From contig JARXAE010000025.1 of the NCBI GenBank assembly GCA_029866005.1, forward strand, positions 1-64,000: 64,000 nt of DNA, in the 5' to 3' direction. The stretch is from Fimbriimonas sp. Lineage in GTDB: Bacteria; Armatimonadota; Fimbriimonadia; Fimbriimonadales; Fimbriimonadaceae. The notes below the pieces were generated by a model. The model searched no databases, was not told where the DNA came from, and saw nothing but the letters and a program-made list of their open reading frames with translations. The first letter of the stretch is position 1, and each line of letters opens with the position of its first letter. The translations under genes and the position numbers were made by a program. Below are positions 8,992-17,794 of this stretch, piece after piece.

Positions 8992-9486
8992 TTAGTTCAT
9001 TACTGCGGTGCTGATCAGGCGGTCGAACGCTTTGTTGAGTTCATTCTCGCTCTTCACTTGCGTGATTCGCACGCTGAGGGCGAGGATGTCCTCTTTAGCA
9101 TTCTTGAGAATGACATACTTTGAGGTTGGCTTTCCGTCCTTGCCCATCATCTCGAAGCTCATGGTCTCATAACCCTTCTTGTTCTTGCCGAGCTTGTAGG
9201 GGGTTGGGGTGGCTTTTTCGCGTCGCTGGATAAAGTAAAGGCTGGTGTTGTAGAGGCGGTCCCAGTTGGAGCCTTTTGCGCTACCGGTCATAGTGCCGAT
9301 TTCGCCCTTGCTGGAGTGGAACTCGCGCTGACCGAAACTGGTTTCCTCTCCGACTTCCCATCCTTTGGGGACCTCGACGGTGTACTTCTTGGTCTCGACT
9401 CGTATGTAGCCGTCTTTGAGATCGGTAATGGTTGGCTCGACCATGGCGACCAGGGCGGCGAGGTAAGACAGATTTTGGAGTGTCAT
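8992..9486 (-). CDS. Hypothetical exported protein
   Basis: 164 residues with a short hydrophobic start (MTLQNLSYLAALVAMV) that could be a signal peptide. The body begins with YTVEVPKGWEVGEE, a beginning typical of small PsbP/DUF1795-like lipoproteins and stress proteins, and alternates predicted beta strands with one helix. I would not assign a function beyond 'PsbP-like fold possible'. It is a single gene, ending at the shared terminator and followed upstream by RNase P RNA on the same strand. Confidence 0.6.
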   Translation of the reverse strand: MTLQNLSYLAALVAMVEPTITDLKDGYIRVETKKYTVEVPKGWEVGEETSFGQREFHSSKGEIGTMTGSAKGSNWDRLYNTSLYFIQRREKATPTPYKLGKNKKGYETMSFEMMGKDGKPTSKYVILKNAKEDILALSVRITQVKSENELNKAFDRLISTAVMN

Positions 9487-9591
9487 GTGCGTTACTACGC
9501 AGAGCGGAGAAGCGATGTCCTACAGTTTTTGTGTTTTGCTCTGGCTGGGACTCGCTCGAGGCAAGGGCGCATGGTAGTTAAGTTGGAGTTT

Positions 9592-9904
9592 TGAAGTTGG
9601 CCTGTAAGCCGGATTCTGTATTTGTGTGACGATTTATCTACGCGGCCAACCCGGAGGGTCGTCGGGCCGAGTCAGCCCCTCCCTATTTGGCCTTGCTTCT
9701 GGTGGGGTTTGCCCTCTTTGACTATTGCTAACCAAAGACGTGAGCTCTTACCTCACAATTTCACCCTTACCCCGATTGCTCGTGGCGGTTTGTTTCTGTT
9801 GCACTTTCCGTCGGGTCGCCCCGCCCCCCGTTGCCGAGGGCACCATGCCCTATGAAGTCCGGACTTTCCTCCCGCTTGCGCGAGCCGTCACCCGGCCAAC
9901 TTCG
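9592..9904 (-). ncRNA. rnpB: RNase P RNA, bacterial class A
   Basis: The 5' end GAAGTTGGCC (9903-9894) pairs with GGCCAACTTC at the 3' end (9602-9593) as helix P1. Read on the minus strand, the conserved core is present: GAGGAAAGTCCGGAC near the 5' end, then ACAGAAACAAACCGCC, GGTAAGGGTGAAA and GTAAGAGCTCAC, and finally AAGGCCAAATAGGGAGGGGC. This is the catalytic RNA that trims tRNA 5' leaders. At about 313 nt it is at the short end for class A. Small open frames within it are not genes. Confidence 0.95.
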
Positions 9905-9906
9905 GG

Positions 9907-10263
9907 TTACAGGGTACCGCTTTGGACCCGGTTTTGGCGAAGAGCAGGGCGGGCCTGGTCCTCGATTCGATCCAAGTAAGCATCGTAACCGAGCGCGAAC
10001 CCGATCACTAGGAAGCCGCACAGGTGGTAAATCGCACACCATCGCAACGCGACTTTTTCGGCTGCTTTCAGCTTCCTGAAGTACGCATAGATCGCGAGGT
10101 AAAGCAAAACAAGCGCAGGAACGACCCAAGCCACACAGAAAATGATAACGAGTGGCACGTGAATAATTTGCGGAAGTGAAATGTTAGCGGCGGCGATGAA
10201 AATAGGGGGAACAAGGCCAAGAAAAACAAGTCCGGACATCCCGAACTTTTTGGCCAGGCGCAC
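9907..10263 (-). CDS. Small integral membrane protein, unknown
   Basis: 118 residues from a GTG at 10263 (an ATG at 10239 is the alternative). Three hydrophobic helices can be seen at about 10-28 (GLVFLGLVPPIFIAAANI), 35-58 (VPLVIIFCVAWVVPALVLLYLA) and 78-93 (AIYHLCGFLVIGFALG). The C-terminus is polar and likely cytosolic. It ends two bases before the 5' end of RNase P RNA on the same strand, so the rnpB promoter either lies inside this gene or the two are transcribed together. Function unknown. Confidence 0.6.
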   Translation of the reverse strand: MRLAKKFGMSGLVFLGLVPPIFIAAANISLPQIIHVPLVIIFCVAWVVPALVLLYLAIYAYFRKLKAAEKVALRWCAIYHLCGFLVIGFALGYDAYLDRIEDQARPALRQNRVQSGTL

Positions 10264-10393
10264 ACCTTACTCGTCTGTCATGCCTTCGTTATACGGAAGC
10301 AACCGGGCAATGGTTGGCGGCGACAAGAGGACTGGGGGTTCCGGCTCTTGGAACTTGAATCTTCTGTCGGTCTCCGAGAGTATTCTCTGGCGG

Positions 10394-11302
10394 ATGTCGG
10401 TCGAGCCGAGAATTTTGGTTTACGAGGGGCGGCGTTTTCTTCGTCCGGAGACGGGGCCGAAGGTTGTTGGGGCTAAGGAAACGGGGTTTGGGAACTTGCC
10501 TCGGTTAGCAATTGCTTCGATTGGTACAGCGGTGTTCATGATCGGGAGCGGGGTTTGGTTTGCGAACAAACTCCGGTCGGGGGAGATTCCTTGGGACAGT
10601 CCTTGGAAGTGGTTTGCGTTGGCAATAATGCTTGTCCCGATGTTTTTTTTCATGGGATTGGTGCTACTGCAAGCCAAAAAGAAGCCAGTGGAGAAGCCAA
10701 AGCTGCCTCCAAACCCCATCTACATGAAGACCAGCCTGTATACGAACAAGGCGGGAACTGTTTCGACCGGCTCGCTTGAACTCCAGAACGGTCTGATCAG
10801 AGTTGTGGGCGAAAAACAGACTATCGAAATCAATCGGCTCGAAGTGGAGAGCATTAAGCTCGTTGAAGGGCGGGTTCGGCTCGTTATACCAAAACATCAT
10901 GCCTTGCCAGCCATGCACATTTTCCTGTCTCCGATTAACGAGGAATTGGGAAACATGCTGGTGAAACGGGAGGTACTCAAGGAGTTGGCTTCGCGGATTG
11001 AGTCCATGCCGACTTCGACCCTTGCGAGTACGTACCCGAGGATCGAGTTTCGGGAGTTTCAGAGACCTCCCGGGACTCTTGCAAAGTGTATCGTTGGAGG
11101 CGGGACTGCAGGGCTAGGCATATCTGCCCTCATGATGCTCCTGGGGAGGCCATCAAGGCAAGATCCTGGGAGCGACGCTCTGCTGTTGGTGATACCGCCC
11201 CTCTGCCTCGCCACTCTGGTGGTCGTAATAGCGTTCGGGGATGTTTGGGTTGCGAAGTCGAATAACAAGTGGCTTCGCAAGAAGGGGATTCTTCGGGATT
11301 AA
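10394..11302 (+). CDS. Uncharacterised membrane protein with central soluble domain
   Basis: 302 residues from the ATG at 10394 (MSVEPRILVYEGRRF); the frame is open upstream to 10181, but that part overlaps the divergent gene. Layout: two helices (about 40-60 and 75-97, WKWFALAIMLVPMFFFMGLVLL), a central beta-rich part (about 110-215) with GSLELQNGLIRVVGEKQTIEI that could be a PH-like domain, then two C-terminal helices (about 235-255 and 267-285). I see no catalytic motif. The PH-like reading is a guess from strand pattern only. Confidence 0.6.
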   Translation: MSVEPRILVYEGRRFLRPETGPKVVGAKETGFGNLPRLAIASIGTAVFMIGSGVWFANKLRSGEIPWDSPWKWFALAIMLVPMFFFMGLVLLQAKKKPVEKPKLPPNPIYMKTSLYTNKAGTVSTGSLELQNGLIRVVGEKQTIEINRLEVESIKLVEGRVRLVIPKHHALPAMHIFLSPINEELGNMLVKREVLKELASRIESMPTSTLASTYPRIEFREFQRPPGTLAKCIVGGGTAGLGISALMMLLGRPSRQDPGSDALLLVIPPLCLATLVVVIAFGDVWVAKSNNKWLRKKGILRD

Positions 11303-11349
11303 TCTCGCTATTGTCGAGAGTTCTCGGTAAAGCCTCCCTCACCCCCAAA

Positions 11350-11384
11350 CCCCCGCTCCCCCTGGGGAGGCGAGGGGGCTTTTC
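11350..11384. terminator. Probable terminator between convergent genes
   Basis: A GC-rich imperfect hairpin (CCCCCGCTCCCC against GGGGAGGCGAGGGGG) followed by CTTTTC lies between the membrane-protein gene and the esterase-like gene. The flanking CCTCCCTCACCCCCAAAC resembles low-complexity dispersed repeats. Confidence 0.5.
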
Positions 11385-11391
11385 GGACGGA

Positions 11392-12288
11392 TTACTTTGC
11401 GAATTGCCAGGCGATGCGTTGCATTTCTTTGACGGCGACGGGGTCGGGACGTTGGTGGATGGGGCCGTTGCCGTAGAGTTGTTTGCCCCAGTATTCGCCA
11501 CCCCAGCGGCCTTTGAGGTCAACCGTTAGCCCTTCGGGAGAGCGGCCAAAGAGGACTCCGTATTGGAGGCAGGCGATGAAGTACATTCCGGCGGGTTTGA
11601 GGTGGATGTCGTCGCCGAAGAGGTCTTGGGCTTTGGTGAATCCGGGGAGGCGGCCGGCTTCGGCAGCGTCGACGAGGGCGCCGAGGGCTTGGGCTTCTCG
11701 GATGATGGTGATCTTTTTGCCGGTGGCTTTCTCGGCGGCGGATTTGATTTTTAGCCACATCGGGGCGTCGGCGTCGACGCGTTTGCGCCAGAGGAGATTG
11801 CGGGTGGGGCTGTGAGTGTCCCATTCAGCTTTGCCGGTTCCGCTTTTGAGGCTGTGCCAGGGTTCAACGTAGTAGATGCTTGCATTCGGGTTCGTGCGAC
11901 CGATGTAATCGGCGAACTTGGTGAGGAATTCGACAGAGTTTTTCTCTTGCCAGTCGCCGCCACGGGGGACGGAGTCGATGAGGACAACCGCGTTGTAACC
12001 GCCCTTCGCAAGGGAATTCGGGTAGTTGACACGGAACTGCTTGTCATCGTATTTATCACCGGGCTTGACGGCTTCGTTCCATTGAGTTTCAAGTGAAGCG
12101 CCGAGGCGGAATTGTTCTTGGAATTCAAACTTTAGGCCCGGGGTGTTTTTTGCGAGCGAAGCGACCATGTCGGGGATCTCGCTGCTGAGCGAGTGGCCGA
12201 TTGAGTAGAGCTTGACGCTGCTCGGCTTTGGAGTTTGGACGGCTGGATTGCAAGCAACGAGAGCTAAACCGAGTAGGGCGCGGATCAT
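11392..12288 (-). CDS. SGNH-hydrolase-like lipoprotein
   Basis: 298 residues. The N-terminus MIRALLGLALVACNPAV carries a lipobox (LVAC, Cys-13), so the protein is probably lipid-anchored. SIGHSLSSEIPDMV (about 29-42) fits block I of the SGNH family, with Ser in place of the GDSL serine, and GDDIHLKPAGMYF in the C-terminal part matches block V (Asp-X2-His). Such enzymes are esterases, often carbohydrate acetyl-esterases. Its start overlaps the stop of the upstream PhoPQ-related gene by four bases (ATGA), implying translational coupling. The substrate is unknown. Confidence 0.7.
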   Translation of the reverse strand: MIRALLGLALVACNPAVQTPKPSSVKLYSIGHSLSSEIPDMVASLAKNTPGLKFEFQEQFRLGASLETQWNEAVKPGDKYDDKQFRVNYPNSLAKGGYNAVVLIDSVPRGGDWQEKNSVEFLTKFADYIGRTNPNASIYYVEPWHSLKSGTGKAEWDTHSPTRNLLWRKRVDADAPMWLKIKSAAEKATGKKITIIREAQALGALVDAAEAGRLPGFTKAQDLFGDDIHLKPAGMYFIACLQYGVLFGRSPEGLTVDLKGRWGGEYWGKQLYGNGPIHQRPDPVAVKEMQRIAWQFAK

Positions 12289-13541
12289 TTCTGGGGTTTA
12301 CCTCCGAAGGCGACTTCGCAAGGCGTCGATAGGGTGAAAGGCTTACCGTCGATGTTGTAGCGGGCTTCGAGGAAGACGGCGCTCCATTTGCCAGGTTTGA
12401 GTTCGGTTTTGAGGATATCGGTTTTGGCTTTCTTTTCTTCGACGAATCGTTGCTCGCGGAAGTCTTTGGTGTCGCTTTCGGCTTTCCAGATCGAGACCGC
12501 TTCCATTTGGCCCTCGCTGGGGTCGAGATTAAAGGCGACTTCTTCCTCATTGACGGTGGTCTTGCTTTGGAGGCGCGGGAACTTGAAGGATCCGTTCACG
12601 GAGCGGGCGAAGGCGCCAATCGAGTTGGTGAGGCGGATTCGGTCGCTAAGTCCGTGACCATTGTTAGGGACTTGGAGGACGTTCTTGGGTTGCTTCAAAT
12701 CGTTCCAATAGAGCTTGGTGGCGTCGGTTGCCCAGTACTGGTCGTTAGAACCGTTGACGATAAGGGTGGGGATTTTGATCCGATCGCGGTAGGAGTACGG
12801 GTCGACCATCTCCATGAGTTTTTGACCTTCTTTGGTCTGGAGTTTTTCTTGGAGGCCCCGGCGGGTGTAGTCCGCGATTTGCTCACTGTACTCTCCCCAC
12901 ATTTCTATTTGATGCTTCATTTGGGCGTCGAATCTGAGATTATCGAACACCATCGGGGCAATACCGGCGACTCGTTTGTCGCCACTCGCCGCGGTCAGCC
13001 AGGTCGTCCAGCCGCGCTTGCTGGCTCCGGTAACCACAAACTTTTTGATAATCATCCCGTTTTGTTTGGTGAAGCGTTGGATCACATCCATTGACGAGAC
13101 GGCGGCTCTGGTCATCGGGAAAAGGAGTGGCCAGGTGGCGTCGCCGGTTTCCAGATACTTGGTAAAGGTGTGAGCGATGAGGTCGTCTTCCTTCATCTCC
13201 CAGATGGGCTGGTTGGGGATGTTGAAGAGCATCATGATCGGCATTCCCGTCGCATTAGAAAGGAGGTTGATGTCGACCATGTCGCCGTTTCTCGGGCCAT
13301 CGCCGGTGATGAACAGGATGGCGGTTTCCGACTTCTCGGCACCCTTCGGAACCTTCATCAGAATTCGATGCGACCAGAGCTGTTTTTGCCACATCTGGCT
13401 ACAGAATTCAATCTCGTCGATGCCGTTGTTTCGAGTAAGTTTTGCGGTTGGCAACCCCTTCTGGGGGAGGGCCAAGTAGTCCAGCAGGGGGCGGTGATCT
13501 TGCTTAGACATGGCAAGGGATGCAACGAGCACAGAGAGCAT
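12285..13541 (-). CDS. PhoPQ-activated pathogenicity-related (PqaA-type) alpha/beta hydrolase
   Basis: 418 residues from the ATG at 13541, chosen because it starts a hydrophobic leader (MLSVLVASLAM); a longer frame begins at 13580. The signature VVTGASKRGWTTWLTAA is diagnostic of the PhoPQ_related family, with Ser as likely nucleophile. Asp in NGSNDQYW and His in VPNNGHGLSD would complete the triad. The name comes from a Salmonella gene, but the family is widespread in environmental bacteria and its substrate is not established. It is co-transcribed with the SGNH-like lipoprotein that follows with a four-base overlap. Confidence 0.85.
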   Translation of the reverse strand: MLSVLVASLAMSKQDHRPLLDYLALPQKGLPTAKLTRNNGIDEIEFCSQMWQKQLWSHRILMKVPKGAEKSETAILFITGDGPRNGDMVDINLLSNATGMPIMMLFNIPNQPIWEMKEDDLIAHTFTKYLETGDATWPLLFPMTRAAVSSMDVIQRFTKQNGMIIKKFVVTGASKRGWTTWLTAASGDKRVAGIAPMVFDNLRFDAQMKHQIEMWGEYSEQIADYTRRGLQEKLQTKEGQKLMEMVDPYSYRDRIKIPTLIVNGSNDQYWATDATKLYWNDLKQPKNVLQVPNNGHGLSDRIRLTNSIGAFARSVNGSFKFPRLQSKTTVNEEEVAFNLDPSEGQMEAVSIWKAESDTKDFREQRFVEEKKAKTDILKTELKPGKWSAVFLEARYNIDGKPFTLSTPCEVAFGGKPQK

Positions 13542-13596
13542 GTCTTTATTGACGCACAACCTGTTACATAAAATTGTCAAGATCGCAAAAAGATTG

Positions 13597-13625
13597 TTGA
13601 CATTCGCGGCGAGAAGTGCGACAAT
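13597..13625 (+). promoter_or_regulatory. Sigma-70-type promoter
   Basis: TTGACA at 13597-13602 and GACAAT at 13620-13625 are separated by exactly 17 bases. It points toward the cell-surface protein gene whose ATG is at 13671. Confidence 0.75.
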
Positions 13626-13670
13626 AAGCCACCTGTATTGCTATCCGGGGGGATAGTGCTTGGTGATAAC

Positions 13671-15095
13671 ATGGTGAATAGGTTCACGAAGATTAAAAGA
13701 ACGTTGGCGTTGGCGGGCGCGGCTGCCCTTTCGGCTGGTTCGTTCGCATTTGCATTTGATGCCGAGATCTTGATTCAGCGCGCGCTGAACAGCCCGACGC
13801 TGACCGTGAAGTACGACGGCGCAAATGCATCGCTCGTTGAACTCCGAATCAACGGCGAATCGTTTGCCACTCGAGCAGTTGCCTCGAAGGAAACCAAGGG
13901 AACTGTTGAGTTCACCGTCACCGTCACCGACCTGAAGGACGGAGACAATGAAGTCGAGATTCGACTTTACGACAAGACTGGCAAGGTTCTTTCAAGCCAG
14001 AAGCAAAACATTTCGACCGACCAAGGTAACAAGGGTCCGGTTTACATCACTGGCCCAAAGCAAGGTGAGACCGTCAAGGGTCCAGTCGAAATCAAGATCG
14101 GTTTCGGTAAAGAGCTGAAGAATTCTTTCGTTTCATTCTTCATCGATGGCGACCACAAAGAAATCAAGAACACCCCCCCTTACAACTACGTTTGGGACAC
14201 CCAGAAGGAGTCCAACGGATGGCACACTGTCGAGGCTTGGGTTGTTGATGAACTCACCAACACCTACAAGTCGAAGCAGGTTCGCGTTTTTGTTAACAAC
14301 CCAGGCGGTCGAACCAATCGAACCGGTCTTGGTGGTGGTGAGGCAGTTGTTGCTAAGGGCACCAGCCAAGCCACGATCGAGGATACAAACAACGGTATCA
14401 AGGGATCGGATCTGACGGTGGCCGCGACCACCGCACCAGTTGGCGTTTCAACTCCGAAGGTCGGGGCTGTGAAGACCACGGTGACGGCAAAGACTCCAGT
14501 TGCTGCTCCAGCCGCTTCGAAAGCTCAGCCGGTTGCAACCAAGGTAACCCCTAAGATTGACGATAAGGTGGCAACGCTCAAATCGCCAGCTGTTGATGGC
14601 GGAATTCCAATGGCAAGCATGAACATGGTTCCTACCGGAAGTCGAATTGCCCGACCTCATGGCCTTCCAAACTTCGCAACTGAAGCCGCGACAAAGGTTC
14701 TCTCCATTGGAAAGGGCTTCCGAATGGAAGGTGTTAACACCTTCTCAGTGCTTTACAACGGTCGTTTCGTCGAGTTTGACGTTCAGCCTCGAGTTGACGA
14801 AGGGATTCCGATGACCCCATTCCGACACCTGATCGAAAAGGCAGGCGGCATGGTCGGGTGGCTCAAGTCAGCGAAGGAAGTTAACGCTTCTGCAGATGGT
14901 ATGAAGATTTGGTTTAAGGTAGGCGATGCCAACGCAAAGGTCAACGACAAAGCATTCAAGCTCGAAATGGCACCTTACATTGATCGTGGTCGAACAATCG
15001 TTCCTCTTACATTCATGAGCGACGCTCTTAAGGTGAACATTGATTTCGATCCGTCCACCGGACACGTTCTCATCACCAAGAAAGACTCCAAGTAA
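13671..15095 (+). CDS. Secreted Ig-like protein with copper-amine-oxidase-N domain
   Basis: 474 residues from the ATG at 13671; an upstream frame to 13638 lacks support. A signal peptide (about 1-29, LALAGAAALSAGSFAFA) is followed by an all-beta region and a bacterial Ig-like domain (about 130-215: ITGPKQGETVKGPVEIKI ... VEAWVVDE). A Thr/Ala/Pro/Val-rich linker (about 240-310) leads to a Cu_amine_oxidN1 domain with the repeated RVDEGIPMTPFRHLI and IDRGRTIVPLTFMSDAL elements. This domain is a non-catalytic stalk in many surface proteins. A strong promoter and its own terminator make it a single-gene unit, probably well expressed. Confidence 0.82.
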   Translation: MVNRFTKIKRTLALAGAAALSAGSFAFAFDAEILIQRALNSPTLTVKYDGANASLVELRINGESFATRAVASKETKGTVEFTVTVTDLKDGDNEVEIRLYDKTGKVLSSQKQNISTDQGNKGPVYITGPKQGETVKGPVEIKIGFGKELKNSFVSFFIDGDHKEIKNTPPYNYVWDTQKESNGWHTVEAWVVDELTNTYKSKQVRVFVNNPGGRTNRTGLGGGEAVVAKGTSQATIEDTNNGIKGSDLTVAATTAPVGVSTPKVGAVKTTVTAKTPVAAPAASKAQPVATKVTPKIDDKVATLKSPAVDGGIPMASMNMVPTGSRIARPHGLPNFATEAATKVLSIGKGFRMEGVNTFSVLYNGRFVEFDVQPRVDEGIPMTPFRHLIEKAGGMVGWLKSAKEVNASADGMKIWFKVGDANAKVNDKAFKLEMAPYIDRGRTIVPLTFMSDALKVNIDFDPSTGHVLITKKDSK

Positions 15096-15115
15096 GGACT
15101 TTCGAAGTCAAAAGT

Positions 15116-15150
15116 TAAGGCGATCCACAATTTGGATCGCCTTTCTTGTT
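15116..15150 (+). terminator. Intrinsic terminator
   Basis: AAGGCGATCCA / TGGATCGCCTT hairpin with a short AT loop followed by TCTTGTTTTT, 20 bases after the stop of the surface protein gene. Confidence 0.9.
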
Positions 15151-15246
15151 TTTGATGGTTCGCAACTCTCCGTATATGGAATGAACTCTCCGATAACTCT
15201 TCTGTGCCGACCATTTTGGTTGGCATATGAGACTAGGAGAATTCCG

Positions 15247-15615
15247 TTGAATCTTGCTTATAACACAGACAAACGACGCTACATTCGGTATGAGTTACTG
15301 GACTATGCCGTCATGTCGCTTGACGGCACGACCGAAACGGTCAATGTGGTCATTACCGATATTGGCTTGGGTGGTGTTCAGGTTCGTACAAGAACCCAGC
15401 TGATCTCGGGCTCCAAAGTCTTTATTCAGGTAGCTTGCACCGATGGCGAAAGCCTCAGCCTCCGAGGGGAAATCCGACACACCGTCGAGATTCCAAACTC
15501 AGATCTCTTCAGCGCAGGTGTCCGCTTCGTGCCCGAGAATCACGAAGAGCGCATGGCGGTGGCGGAGTTTGTCCACCAGGTGTTCCAGCGTCAAGCCGAT
15601 GATCTTGCCTCTTAA
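15247..15615 (+). CDS. PilZ-domain c-di-GMP-binding protein
   Basis: 122 residues. I choose the TTG at 15247 because AGGAG lies seven bases before it; the open frame extends far upstream, back into the previous gene. The single PilZ domain shows the arginine motif DKRRYIRYELLDYAV at the N-terminus and the second ligand motif DIGLGGVQVRT, in which Gly replaces the usual Ser of D/N-X-S-X-X-G. It likely binds cyclic di-GMP and relays it to a partner in the envelope, motility or secretion. It is a stand-alone gene whose stop overlaps that of the convergent fahA gene. Confidence 0.82.
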   Translation: MNLAYNTDKRRYIRYELLDYAVMSLDGTTETVNVVITDIGLGGVQVRTRTQLISGSKVFIQVACTDGESLSLRGEIRHTVEIPNSDLFSAGVRFVPENHEERMAVAEFVHQVFQRQADDLAS

Positions 15616-16856
15616 GCAGGCAGGATCGTCCCTTCCACTTCCCCGAATCCGACACGGAAGCCCTCACCCTGGCAGTAACCAGTGAGCACGAGGCTGTCTC
15701 CATCTTCCAAAAACTTCCGGCTTGTCTCGCCAACTTGTACCGGCTTTGATCCTCTCCAGGTGAGCTCCAACAGGGAGCCGAAACTACCTTCTTCAGTGCC
15801 AGAGATGGTGCCACTGGCGTACAAGTCGCCCCATGAGAGCGGGGTTCCGTTTGAAGCTTGGTGAGCAAGCTGTTGGTCAAACGACCAGTAAAGTTGGTTC
15901 GCGTTTGTTTTTGAAACTGTCGTATAGTCTGCGGCTTCTTCCGGCTTCAGCTTGACCTCAAGGGTGACATCATATGCCATCGGCTCACTTGTTCGCAAAT
16001 GACCGAGGACGGGTGGGTCTTGCTCAAGGCGAGTCACTCTGAACGGTTCAAGGGCGTCGGGAAGAACAACCCAGGGCGAGACAGAGGTCCCAAAGGACTT
16101 AGCAAGAAATGGACCGAGAGGCTGGTATTCCCAGCGCTGAACGTCACGAGCCGACCAGTCGTTGACGAGGACAAAGCCCAGGATGTGCTCTTTGACGACT
16201 CCAATATCAACGGTCTCACCCATTGCCGAGGGCATACCAACGTAGAAGCCCATCTCAAGTTCAAAATCTAACTCCTTTGTTGGACCGAATTCAGGAACTT
16301 CGGAATCTGGTGCTTTGGTCTGTCCTTTGGGGCGACGGATTGGGGTCCCGCTCACGACTACACTGCTTGCGCGGCCGTTGTAGGCGACCGGTAGGTGGCG
16401 ATAATTCGGGAGTAATGGTGGCATGTCGGGGCGGAACATTCGGCCAACGTTACTTGCATGGTTGATCCCTGAGTAGAAATCGATGAACGCAGTAGGCTTG
16501 ATGGGGAGCAGAAGCCGCGCCCTGCTGATCGGAATCAGGGCTTTCAAGCGCAGGATCTCGTTGTCTCGGAACGCAGGGTTTGACTCCTCCAAAAGCTCGA
16601 AGAGAGCTTTGCGAAGCGCGGTGAATTCTTCTTGAGTCAGATCAGCAAAGCTATCGAGGAACGGATACTGCTTTTCAGAAATGAGACCGGCGTCACGCAG
16701 AACGGTGAGATCAACAACATAGTCACCGATTGCGGTTGCAAGGGTCACTTCCCGTCCCGTCGGAGCAAGAATTGCGAACGGAAGGTTCTGAATGGAGAAG
16801 TGAGAAGCTGGGTCTACGTTAACCCATGAGCGAGCTGTTTTTGGTACGACAAACAT
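15612..16856 (-). CDS. fahA: Fumarylacetoacetase
   Basis: 414 residues, the normal length. It hydrolyses fumarylacetoacetate to fumarate and acetoacetate, the last step of tyrosine/homogentisate breakdown. The metal ligands D126 (IDFYSG), E199 and E201 (DFELEMGFYVG) and D233 (LVNDWSARDVQ), and the catalytic His133 (INHASNVGRMFRP), are all present and fall at the residue numbers known for the mammalian enzyme. SARDVQRWEYQPLGPFLAKS is a further signature. Three bases separate it from an uncharacterised gene upstream, so they form an operon. No other homogentisate-pathway gene is in the window. Confidence 0.95.
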   Translation of the reverse strand: MFVVPKTARSWVNVDPASHFSIQNLPFAILAPTGREVTLATAIGDYVVDLTVLRDAGLISEKQYPFLDSFADLTQEEFTALRKALFELLEESNPAFRDNEILRLKALIPISRARLLLPIKPTAFIDFYSGINHASNVGRMFRPDMPPLLPNYRHLPVAYNGRASSVVVSGTPIRRPKGQTKAPDSEVPEFGPTKELDFELEMGFYVGMPSAMGETVDIGVVKEHILGFVLVNDWSARDVQRWEYQPLGPFLAKSFGTSVSPWVVLPDALEPFRVTRLEQDPPVLGHLRTSEPMAYDVTLEVKLKPEEAADYTTVSKTNANQLYWSFDQQLAHQASNGTPLSWGDLYASGTISGTEEGSFGSLLELTWRGSKPVQVGETSRKFLEDGDSLVLTGYCQGEGFRVGFGEVEGTILPA

Positions 16857-16859
16857 GAT

Positions 16860-17714
16860 TTAGTTCCTTGCGAGGCGGTCCAGTCCGGCGAGGGGCTCGG
16901 CGACACTGCACGAACCGAAAGTGATGAAGAATGAGCGGAGATCCTCAAGGTCTTCTTCCGAGAACTCGCGACCTCGATAGGCAAAGGCTCCTTTGATTGA
17001 GAACGACTGGGGATTTTCGTCCGCGAGGACGCGTGCCATTTCGGTGATGCTGGAGTCTTCGAGGTAGCGCATGCCGATTGCAGCGAAGACATTCAAGAAC
17101 CCGTGCTGACCGTCATGAGCGACTGCTTCGTGGAGGCCTGCGGTTAGCTTGAATGGGAGTTCGAGATCGATGCATTCCTTGAGAACAGTGGCGAGCTGGG
17201 TCGGTGAGGGGATTGCGGTTCCGCCGCATCGGAACTTTGCAGAAAGCCATTCTCCTTCGGCCATCATGGCCAGCTCTTCGCTAACGTCTCGGCTCCAAGG
17301 AAGTTCAAAGTAAACATCCGTTTCGTCGCGATAGCTTTTGAGGGAGGTGATACCGGCGCTAAAGTGAGAGAGAGGAGGTGCAGGGCACTCGTAGGTTCGA
17401 ATTTGGGAGTTTTGGCTGACTCCAAGAAAGACAGACATGTCCTTGGCGTCAGCTTCGCGAGCTGCTTGCCACTCGGACCAACCCTCGCCAGGGCGACCTA
17501 TGGCGGCAATCCCAACAGAGCGGTTTCCGAGTAAATCTGCCAGGGTTTGGAGATCAGCAACTCGCCACGCTAGATTCTCAACGATCCAACTTTCGTCTCC
17601 TTCTAACAAATCAAAGTAGCTCGAAACTGCCTCAGCTGGAGCGAGGGAGGCGGGCGGAAAGGTACCCGCATAATCAATGATCTGTTCGAGAAAACCGTCT
17701 GCGCGCTTTGCCAC
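16860..17714 (-). CDS. Conserved uncharacterised protein, partner of fumarylacetoacetase
   Basis: 284 residues, cytosolic, no membrane segment. I do not know a function. Conserved-looking blocks are KFRCGGTAIPSPTQLATVL (about 168-186), LPFKLTAGLHEAVAHDGQHG (about 199-218) and FLNVFAAIGM. The K-X-R-X-GG ... FK-X-TAGLH pattern recalls a family of unknown proteins seen in actinobacteria and other phyla. It is the first gene of the operon and fahA follows after three bases, so a role linked to aromatic-acid catabolism is plausible. The His- and Lys-rich blocks suggest an enzyme of barrel type, but that is only a guess. Confidence 0.65.
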   Translation of the reverse strand: MAKRADGFLEQIIDYAGTFPPASLAPAEAVSSYFDLLEGDESWIVENLAWRVADLQTLADLLGNRSVGIAAIGRPGEGWSEWQAAREADAKDMSVFLGVSQNSQIRTYECPAPPLSHFSAGITSLKSYRDETDVYFELPWSRDVSEELAMMAEGEWLSAKFRCGGTAIPSPTQLATVLKECIDLELPFKLTAGLHEAVAHDGQHGFLNVFAAIGMRYLEDSSITEMARVLADENPQSFSIKGAFAYRGREFSEEDLEDLRSFFITFGSCSVAEPLAGLDRLARN

Positions 17715-17794
17715 GGTTCATTTTAGCTTAGATCATGGTATCTTTTAGGTTCGTGACGCGGATCGGTAAAGATCGTGTCGACACCGTTGCAGCC

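Noticed and set aside
9622-9979. Small ORFs within the RNase P RNA
   Set aside because: The region is a conserved structural RNA; the frames are chance.
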